The notes under the pieces were generated by a model that was given only the letters and a program-made list of their open reading frames with translations, searched no databases and was not told the DNA's origin. Source: a virus. Taken from it: 64,000 nt of DNA. The translations under genes were made by a program, and so were the position numbers. This document shows, in pieces, positions 58,398-64,000 of the stretch; positions within the stretch are counted from its first letter, which is position 1; each line of letters opens with the position of its first letter. The stretch spans positions 1 to 64,000 of IMG/VR virus record IMGVR_UViG_3300021420_000021. One strand, 5' to 3'.

Positions 58398-58837
58398 AAA
58401 TATATTTAGCCGCAGCGTGGTCAAGACGCGAAGAGATTTCTCGTGTTGCGGACCGTCTTCGCACTGTTGGTATTGAGATAACGTCGAATTGGCTGACTGA
58501 AGAGACAGCATTACAAACGGTCGCGAAAGAAAAGTTTCTTCGGGATCGAGCGTATATTGATTTGGCCGATGTAGATCGGGCCGATGCGCTAGTTCGGTTT
58601 ACTGATCCAGAAGCAATCACAATAAGTGCTGAAGCTATTCCACGGTGTTTGCTTTCTGGTGCTCGAATGGTCGAAATGGGCTATGCTTTGGCGAAAGGTA
58701 AGACAGTTTACGTCGTTGGTGGCAAACAGAACGTATTCGATAGAATTGGTTCGATTATACATGTACAAGATACCGATGCGCTAGTGAAATTGTTATCTCA
58801 GGAGGATCATGAACGAAGTTCAAGCGCCGAAGTCTAA
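58394..58837 (+). CDS. Nucleoside 2-deoxyribosyltransferase-like protein, 147 aa
   Basis: MKIYLAAAWSRREEI opens the Rossmann-like fold; DRADALVRFTD and the SGARMVEMGYALAKGKTVYV block with Glu as the likely nucleophile match this family. Together with the next gene it suggests adjustment of deoxynucleotide pools. Confidence 0.7.
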   Translation: MKIYLAAAWSRREEISRVADRLRTVGIEITSNWLTEETALQTVAKEKFLRDRAYIDLADVDRADALVRFTDPEAITISAEAIPRCLLSGARMVEMGYALAKGKTVYVVGGKQNVFDRIGSIIHVQDTDALVKLLSQEDHERSSSAEV

Positions 58838-59354
58838 AGCACTCGGGTCAAATCCTAAAGATTTACTCGGGTCAAAGAAAGCAGATGCGACAAAAGTTCC
58901 TGCAATCGCAATTGCTTGGGAATCTTTGGCAATGATGGACGGCGCAGGGAAGTACGATCCTTATAATTGGCGTGCGAATAAAGTAGTCGCGTCGATTTAC
59001 ATCGCCGCAGCAAAACGTCATCTTGATGCGTGGTTTGAAGGTGAAGAAGAAGCAGAAGATTCTGGTTGTCATCATCTCGGTCATGCGCGAGCGTGTCTCG
59101 GTATTCTTTTAGATGCCCAAGAAACGGGTAATCTTCTTGATGATCGACCAGTAACAGAAACTTCAAAAGGCGTTCTTAGTCGGGTTATGAATAAGATCGC
59201 GTCGAAAATCCCTGCGATGCAAGAGAGACACAGAAAGTTTCATGAAAATAAGAAACCGCAATGTGTTTCATTTGATGGCGGCTGTGACGGCGATTTAATT
59301 GGCTTAGAACACGAATTGCACTGCCCCGCATTGAGCGAATCTGAGCGAATCTGA
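58809..59354 (+). CDS. dATP/dGTP diphosphohydrolase-like protein, 181 aa
   Basis: NPKDLLGSKKADATKVPAI and KYDPYNWRANKV, RHLDAWFEGEEEAEDSGCHH, LGHARACLGILLDAQ match the phage dATP/dGTP diphosphohydrolase N-terminal domain; Glu/His residues in EGEEEAEDSGCHH are likely metal ligands. Such enzymes deplete purine dNTPs. The C-terminal extension has extra Cys/His pairs and ends inside a 10-bp tandem repeat. Confidence 0.75.
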   Translation: MNEVQAPKSKALGSNPKDLLGSKKADATKVPAIAIAWESLAMMDGAGKYDPYNWRANKVVASIYIAAAKRHLDAWFEGEEEAEDSGCHHLGHARACLGILLDAQETGNLLDDRPVTETSKGVLSRVMNKIASKIPAMQERHRKFHENKKPQCVSFDGGCDGDLIGLEHELHCPALSESERI

Positions 59355-59370
59355 ACGAATCTGAACGAAC
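59334..59370 (+). repeat. 10-bp tandem repeat at the end of the diphosphohydrolase gene
   Basis: AGCGAATCTG twice, AACGAATCTG, then AACGAAC. The stop codon TGA is generated within the repeat, so slippage would change the C-terminus. Confidence 0.85.
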
Positions 59371-59521
59371 ATATGTAGACGATATTCCGTTTTAACATCG
59401 GGCAAGTAGCTTATGGCTACTCTTCCCGCAGACGCCCATCGGAAGGCCAACGCCTGACTTCGCGCTGTCTTAGCCCATTTACAGGATGGGACTACTTGGG
59501 CTTAATTAACCGAAAGGATTT
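59371..59521 (+). ncRNA. Structured intergenic RNA with alternative hairpins
   Basis: Stem CGGG-x-AGTAGC / GCTACT-x-CCCG (59399-59428), GGC-CAAC-GCC, and then two mutually exclusive pairings: CCCAT (59474-59478) with ATGGG (59486-59490) or AGCCCA (59472-59477) with TGGGCT (59497-59502). The ribosome site of the 59522 gene follows. No known riboswitch class recognised. Confidence 0.5.
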
Positions 59522-59662
59522 ATGAACAAGCAAGAGCCAAAGTCTGAATTGGCTAAAGATTATCCTTGTATATTTAATAACTACTTCAGTCAAGATAAAA
59601 AACCCTCGCCGCCACTCGGACACGAAATTCCCAAAGATAGACAGGACGAACTATGTTGCTAA
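59522..59662 (+). CDS. Small protein of unknown function, 46 aa
   Basis: AAAGGA 5 nt upstream of ATG 59522. Product MNKQEPKSELAKDYPCIFNN... ends CC and overlaps the next gene by 10 nt. Not recognised. Confidence 0.6.
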   Translation: MNKQEPKSELAKDYPCIFNNYFSQDKKPSPPLGHEIPKDRQDELCC

Positions 59663-60030
59663 TCGCTACTTATACAACTTATGAAATGTTAAAGTATTGG
59701 TTACCCTTGATTTCTGCGGGCGGTATTGTCATTAAAGCGTACTTGACAGCGAAGAAAAACATTAGTGAGTATACGAATGCGTTGCTTCACAATCATATGG
59801 CAGGCATTGAAGCAGCGGCCAAGAGTACTGAAATTGAGACTAAAAAGACAAATGAGTTATTGAAATCTTCGGGCGATCATTATCAAACTGTCGTAACTAA
59901 ACTCGATACAGTATTCGAGAATATGAATCAGCATCAAGAAAAGCAAATGCAAGTTTGGACTGGAGTTGCAAATACTTTGGCAATTCTTGAGGATCGTTCG
60001 CGAGTTTCACGCCGCGCAAGGAAGAAATAA
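59653..60030 (+). CDS. Membrane-anchored coiled-coil protein, 125 aa
   Basis: N-terminal hydrophobic segment (LLIATYTTYEMLKYWLPLIS...), then a helical coiled coil and a basic tail (SRRARKK). Could be a lysis-associated or membrane protein. Stop overlaps next ATG. Confidence 0.6.
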   Translation: MLLIATYTTYEMLKYWLPLISAGGIVIKAYLTAKKNISEYTNALLHNHMAGIEAAAKSTEIETKKTNELLKSSGDHYQTVVTKLDTVFENMNQHQEKQMQVWTGVANTLAILEDRSRVSRRARKK

Positions 60031-60317
60031 TGCAGACATCAAAAGTCAGTATCGATGATAATCAAGATAAAGTTGCAACAACGCTTCTCGGAATGCGAAC
60101 TTCCGAACATGACACGATTCAGTCGCGAACTACAGGCCGAATGCACGAAATCGCGATTACGCCAGTTGGCGGCGGACTTGTGCCTAAGAATCCATTCGCG
60201 AGCGCTGCTCAAAGAAGTTATATGCACGCAAATCCAGAAGTTCTCGGTAAAAAAGGTTTAGCCGAATGGGACGCGGCGAGCAAAGGTCAGAAAGTACCTT
60301 ACAAAGTAAAGAAGTAG
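60030..60317 (+). CDS. Phage protein with C-terminal LGKKGLAEW-type domain, 95 aa
   Basis: C-terminal 40 residues (FASAAQRSYMHANPEVLGKK then GLAEWDAAS) match a short domain common in phage proteins of unknown function. N-terminus divergent. Confidence 0.65.
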   Translation: MQTSKVSIDDNQDKVATTLLGMRTSEHDTIQSRTTGRMHEIAITPVGGGLVPKNPFASAAQRSYMHANPEVLGKKGLAEWDAASKGQKVPYKVKK

Positions 60318-60401
60318 TTTTGCACCGCTGAACAAGGGATTCCTTCGGGAAGCAGCGATGAGTGCGTGATGCCTTGCTTGGGCGCATTCTAGGATAATTC
60401 G
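60318..60401 (+). other. Structured intergenic gap
   Basis: TTCC-TTCG-GGAA (60340-60351, UUCG-type loop) and GAGTGCG (60360-60366) / CGCATTC (60383-60389). No T-run; possibly an mRNA processing or stability element. Confidence 0.5.
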
Positions 60402-60830
60402 ATGTTTAAGTTTTTCCGGCGTACTTGTCTTTATATTCTTATAATTCCTGTTTTATTCACTTTTCTCGGCGCATTGAGTAATCAAATCGTATTACAAGCG
60501 AATCACGACACTTTTCCTGTAATGATCAGCAACGCAAAATTATTTGAACATAAACACGCATTGGCGAAAATTGCTGAATCGGATTCAGACGCCGATGCTG
60601 TTGAAAAAGCGACATTACGATTAGTCGAACTTGATCATGGATTTCTCGATGATACTCATATTGTTATGACCGACAAGACGCATTTCAATTTTTTAGCCGA
60701 CGTATTTGATTTCCGGCATGAAGGAATTGAAAGCATTGGCGATTTATTACTCAAACTTGGCGAATTTACTTGGACTTACGTGCCGTTTATTTTCGTCTTT
60801 GCTGTGATCGGTAAATTGAAGAATCTATAA
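60402..60830 (+). CDS. Membrane protein of unknown function, 142 aa
   Basis: N-terminal span (YILIIPVLFTFLGAL) and C-terminal span (YVPFIFVFAVIG) enclose a soluble loop with HIVMTDKTHFNFLADVFDFR. Resembles unassigned phage/actinobacterial membrane proteins. Located in the lysis area. Confidence 0.6.
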   Translation: MFKFFRRTCLYILIIPVLFTFLGALSNQIVLQANHDTFPVMISNAKLFEHKHALAKIAESDSDADAVEKATLRLVELDHGFLDDTHIVMTDKTHFNFLADVFDFRHEGIESIGDLLLKLGEFTWTYVPFIFVFAVIGKLKNL

Positions 60831-60836
60831 GGCTGT

Positions 60837-61133
60837 ATGGCAAATATTTCTAATATTAAAAAAGTTCCGGTTTCAATTCAAGGTAATCCGAGCGGTTCTG
60901 TAGTGCCGATTACGATTTTATGGCAATCGCCATTTTTTGATACGAATTATGCCATTAGCATAACTCTCGAAAATACATCCGATTTATCTGAATTGACGTT
61001 AGGTACGGGATATCTATACTTTAAAAATATGATTAACGTTACTCCAGCGGGTTGTACTGTTCTGCTTGGCGCGTATTCACCGACTTCAGCGGTTCTTACC
61101 GGAGTGGTTCACGCAATCGCTTCACATCAATAA
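60837..61133 (+). CDS. Beta-rich protein of unknown function, 98 aa
   Basis: Product MANISNIKKVPVSIQGNPSG... alternates polar and hydrophobic residues, likely a beta-sandwich; weak ribosome site (AAGGCTG). Possibly virion-associated. Confidence 0.55.
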   Translation: MANISNIKKVPVSIQGNPSGSVVPITILWQSPFFDTNYAISITLENTSDLSELTLGTGYLYFKNMINVTPAGCTVLLGAYSPTSAVLTGVVHAIASHQ

Positions 61134-61154
61134 TATTTAAATTTAGGAGGATTT

Positions 61155-61880
61155 ATGGCCGATATTACAGTCCCGCAAGAAATACTTACACAATTACATT
61201 CAGACTTTACTTCGTTGGCAACTAAACACGCGACAACTTCTTTTGCCGCTCTCGGTGTTCTTGTTATCGTTCTTATTCTTGCCGGACTTGGCGGCTGGAT
61301 CGGTTTGCGTGAATACGACGCTCAATTAGCCAAAGCGCAAGTCACCGAACAGAAGTACGAAGCGGCTCAAAAGACGCTGACTGATCTGTTGGCGTCTGAC
61401 GCCAAAGAACGGGCGCAATTACAAGCGCAGCAGCAAAGTTTAGTCAATCAAATCGCTAAAAGAGATAAAACCCCGCCTGCGCCAGCCGTAACAGCAGCTT
61501 TACAGCCAAATGCGACTGCTGAAACCGCTGCAAACGCGCTAGGGCTTGTTTTTAGCCTTTCCCCCTATCCGAGTGCCACTATAGACAATAAAATCGCTCT
61601 GAGTGTCCCTAATGCGCAAGAATTGATATCTGATGGGGTTGAACTTAATAAGCTTCGGCCCGATTTAACGGATACGAAGATGTTGTATGGGTTAGAACAA
61701 CAAAAAAGTGCCAGTCTAAATAAAGACATTGTACAGTGTACTGATACGTTAAAAGATGCTCAAAAATCTATCGCTGCGTATAAGAAGATTGCTACACGAA
61801 GTCGTTGGAAAAAGTTTCTCGATGGCGCAGAAAAAGTAGGACTTGTAATTGCCGGAGCAGCGATAGGCCATGTAGTTTAG
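61155..61880 (+). CDS. Spanin-like membrane/coiled-coil protein, 241 aa
   Basis: AGGAGG upstream. Single N-terminal membrane span (about 30-50, LGVLVIVLILAGLGGWIGL) followed by a long periplasmic-type coiled coil (AQLAKAQVTEQKYEAAQKTL ... LQAQQQSLVNQI) and a hydrophobic C-terminus. This is the topology of an inner-membrane spanin, next to a peptidoglycan enzyme. No outer-membrane partner gene was identified. Confidence 0.55.
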   Translation: MADITVPQEILTQLHSDFTSLATKHATTSFAALGVLVIVLILAGLGGWIGLREYDAQLAKAQVTEQKYEAAQKTLTDLLASDAKERAQLQAQQQSLVNQIAKRDKTPPAPAVTAALQPNATAETAANALGLVFSLSPYPSATIDNKIALSVPNAQELISDGVELNKLRPDLTDTKMLYGLEQQKSASLNKDIVQCTDTLKDAQKSIAAYKKIATRSRWKKFLDGAEKVGLVIAGAAIGHVV

Positions 61881-61887
61881 GAGATTT

Positions 61888-62280
61888 ATGTGGAAGTTTG
61901 AATCAAGTACGGGCCGATTATTCGATCCGAATCAGACGCACATCGCGTCCGGATACGCCGGGGGCGATAAGGGGCTACACAAAGAAGGAATTAACAACCC
62001 TAAATTTCAGTCCGTACACAATATCGGGCCTTTGCCCGAGGGAATTTACACAATGGGAACTCCGGTCGAAGGGAGTCATCTCGGGCCGCTTGCAATACCC
62101 TTAATACCTGATGTAAGCAATGAAATGTTTGGACGCAGCGGTTTTTTCATACATGGCGATCACATTGGCGCTCCGGGAACAGCGTCTGACGGATGTATGA
62201 TTTTCGCGCACGATATTCGGACTTTGTTGAGTCAATCGCAAGATAGACAAATTCAAGTTGTCGCGGTAATAGGATCGTAA
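61888..62280 (+). CDS. Tlde1/DUF2778-type peptidoglycan L,D-transpeptidase-like lysin
   Basis: 130 aa. WKFESSTGRLF, ASGYAGGDKGLHKEG, NIGPLPEGIYTMG and FIHGDHIGAPGTASDGCMIF match DUF2778 (Tlde1) domains; His in FIHGD and Cys in DGCMI are the likely catalytic pair. No signal peptide, so it needs the holin. Best candidate for the phage endolysin. Confidence 0.75.
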   Translation: MWKFESSTGRLFDPNQTHIASGYAGGDKGLHKEGINNPKFQSVHNIGPLPEGIYTMGTPVEGSHLGPLAIPLIPDVSNEMFGRSGFFIHGDHIGAPGTASDGCMIFAHDIRTLLSQSQDRQIQVVAVIGS

Positions 62281-62597
62281 TGCTGGTAATCTTGATTGTA
62301 AATATTTTATGTCTTATCGGTTCTTTATGCGCAGCTTATCACGCTTATAAACAAGCAAATGACGCTCATACGTATTGTGACGGCGCACACGAATCTACTA
62401 TGGCCGCAGGAGGATTTATGAATCGCGCCGAAGCAGCGTCTTTGATTGCTAAAATAAGTTCTAGTAAAGCAGAAGAACACGCTGCGAAAGCGCAAATCTT
62501 TTCGCCTACTCATGAAATGTGTTCTACATGTAAATCTCAAGTCGCCCGATTTGAGAAATCAGAAGACGGTTCGGTTAAATGTTTTAACTGCAAGTAA
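62280..62597 (+). CDS. Membrane-anchored zinc-ribbon protein, 105 aa
   Basis: Starts on the last base of the lysin gene. N-terminal span (LVILIVNILCLIGSLCAAY) and a C-terminal CSTC...CFNC zinc ribbon separated by about 15 residues. Function unknown. Confidence 0.6.
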   Translation: MLVILIVNILCLIGSLCAAYHAYKQANDAHTYCDGAHESTMAAGGFMNRAEAASLIAKISSSKAEEHAAKAQIFSPTHEMCSTCKSQVARFEKSEDGSVKCFNCK

Positions 62598-62686
62598 TTC
62601 GCCCAATTAGTCCGATTCACAAATCAGTTATGTTAACGCTTGTTTGGAAAGTCCTAGAACGCGTTTAGGAAAACTAGGAGCTAAAT

Positions 62687-64000
62687 ATGGCAGTATCAAA
62701 CGTAGGCGGACCCGGAAATCAAGACGGTAGTCCGATTCGAATGACAGGAGAACAAATCGGAGGAAAAGGCCCGGACGGAAATTTTCATATTTTTTCAACC
62801 GATGTTTTTGGCGCGTTAAACGTCAATACGTCCGGAGGAGGCGGGAGTTCTAGCGTTAACCTTGTAATGGTCGGCGGCGCGGCTATCGCGCTCGGCCAGA
62901 CAACAATGGCTGCGTCTTTGCCCACAACAATTGCATCTAATCAATCTGCAATTCCTGTTTCCGGAACTGTGACTTCAAATCAAGGGACTGCGAACACGAT
63001 TGCGAATTCATGGCCTGTCGAAATTACGAACGGCACGGTTGTTCTAGGAACGCCAAGTAACCCTTTAAGAATTGATCCTACAGGCACGACTGTTCAACCT
63101 GTATCTGGCACTGTTGCCTTATCGGGCACTTCAGCATTTAATTTAACCCAATGGGCCGGAACTGTTTTAGGAACACCAACAAATTATGGAACTTCTCCCG
63201 GAGCAGTTATCGCGGGATCAGTTAATGCTTTCGTTACAAATACCGTTGCGACTACTTTAGCATCTACAACGATTACCGGAACTGTCGCTGTAACTCAATC
63301 GACTTCACCTTGGGTCGATAATTTGACTCAAGTCGCTGGAATCGTTCTTGGCGCGACTGCCGTTACTGCCTTCGGAACTGCGCCTGCGGCTGCAAACGTT
63401 CCGGGCGTCAATTCGTCTTTATTCTCCGGCACGACCGCGCTTACGAATACTGCCGGAGCATTAAACGTCAGTATTACAAGTTCCGCGACTGCTCAAACAG
63501 TCGAAGGCGATGAAACTAATAATGCCGCCGCTCCTGAAGCTGCCGCTGCGCTTGAAGTTCTGCCTGCTATTGCTAACGCCGCATCTCCAGCATGGACTGA
63601 AGGATTTAACGTTCTTGAGTCAGTCGATCTTTCAGGAAGACAGCGCATTCGTGGGACTTTGACTCCGAATACCGCTGCGCCTAGCTCCGATGGTCAAATG
63701 GCACTTACGACTATTGCTAATGCTGTCGCGCCCACATACATAGAAGGAGATTTAGTACTCGCGTCCGTTGACCTTAGTGGCGCAACTCGCATTATAGGGA
63801 CGCGAACGAGTAATAGCGCTGCTCCGACTTTTGAAGTAAACGTACAGCCTGCTTTAGCGAATGCCGCTTCACCTACATGGACTGAAGGAAATCAAGTCCT
63901 TGAGTCTGTTGATTTAACGGGCCGTCAACGCATTCGTGGTACGCTTACTAATAATAACGCCGCCCCGACTGCTGATTTAATAGAAAACATGCCTGCTATT
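62687..64000 (+). CDS. Repetitive tail/receptor protein, 3' end cut by window edge
   Basis: ATG 62687 with AGGAG upstream; 438 codons open to the edge. GQTTMAASLPTTIASNQSAI and Thr/Ala/Ser-rich repeats are typical of phage tail or receptor-binding proteins. From about 63500 a unit of roughly 45-50 residues recurs (NAASPAWTEG...VLESVDLSGRQRIRGTLT, NAVAPTYIEG...LASVDLSGATRIIGTRT, NAASPTWTEG...VLESVDLTGRQRIRGTLT). Confidence 0.75.
   Translation, partial: MAVSNVGGPGNQDGSPIRMTGEQIGGKGPDGNFHIFSTDVFGALNVNTSGGGGSSSVNLVMVGGAAIALGQTTMAASLPTTIASNQSAIPVSGTVTSNQGTANTIANSWPVEITNGTVVLGTPSNPLRIDPTGTTVQPVSGTVALSGTSAFNLTQWAGTVLGTPTNYGTSPGAVIAGSVNAFVTNTVATTLASTTITGTVAVTQSTSPWVDNLTQVAGIVLGATAVTAFGTAPAAANVPGVNSSLFSGTTALTNTAGALNVSITSSATAQTVEGDETNNAAAPEAAAALEVLPAIANAASPAWTEGFNVLESVDLSGRQRIRGTLTPNTAAPSSDGQMALTTIANAVAPTYIEGDLVLASVDLSGATRIIGTRTSNSAAPTFEVNVQPALANAASPTWTEGNQVLESVDLTGRQRIRGTLTNNNAAPTADLIENMPAI

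Noticed and set aside
58809-59354. Complete 2-aminoadenine (Z) genome system
   Set aside because: Only the diphosphohydrolase-like component is seen; no PurZ-like gene in the window and the polymerase looks like a standard phage family A enzyme.
59395-59505. Glutamine-type or other known riboswitch
   Set aside because: A CGGAAG string recalls part of a known aptamer, but the remaining conserved elements are missing.

Overview
The window is a near-complete stretch of a short-tailed (podovirus-type) tailed-phage genome. The evidence is a T7-type terminase large subunit, a 710-residue portal, an intron-split major capsid gene, a nozzle-like tail protein of 1632 residues, three large Ala/Gln-rich internal virion proteins, a lysis cassette, no tape-measure gene, and a phage family A DNA polymerase with an archaeo-eukaryotic-type primase. 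Promoters are ordinary TTGACA/TATAAT-type with Shine-Dalgarno starts, so the host is a bacterium with a standard housekeeping sigma factor. Its identity cannot be read from the sequence. A tyrosine recombinase gene suggests a temperate or formerly temperate lifestyle.

Layout. Bases 1-3590 are leftward small genes driven by many separate promoters: a pentapeptide-repeat protein cut by the left edge, a pyrimidine-dimer glycosylase-like protein and the integrase. A short rightward GIY-YIG-type gene (3715-4224) and a 428-base non-coding stretch follow. Bases 4653-13409 are a leftward replication/metabolism block: zinc-finger proteins, GNAT acetyltransferase, phosphoesterase, a circularly permuted tmRNA gene, DNA polymerase, primase and a probable ssDNA-binding-like protein. 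Divergent promoters at 13476-13576 separate this from the rightward half (13614-64000): glycosyltransferases, a SprT-like metalloprotease, a dual-specificity-type phosphatase, terminase, portal, scaffold-like protein, capsid, decoration proteins, tail and nozzle genes, internal virion proteins, accessory enzymes (phosphoesterase, cupin, deoxyribosyltransferase-like, dATP/dGTP diphosphohydrolase-like), lysis genes and a repetitive tail protein cut by the right edge.

Mobile DNA is abundant: a group I intron with a LAGLIDADG enzyme inside the capsid gene; free-standing GIY-YIG/NUMOD3, HNH and endonuclease VII-type genes; two related zinc-ribbon homing-type genes, one with altered motif residues; and an endonuclease VII relic.

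Most notable observations: (1) a phage-borne, circularly permuted tmRNA with the alanine G3:U70 identity pair and a tag ending in Ala-Gly-Ala; (2) a 15-bp palindrome TTRTAC-N3-GTAYAA that overlaps the -10 region of several leftward promoters and recurs inside genes, like a stoperator network; (3) ice-binding-like (DUF3494) domains inserted into two unrelated virion proteins; (4) the capsid intron with readable P1 and P10 pairings; (5) promoters placed so close to start codons that the mRNAs should be leaderless.
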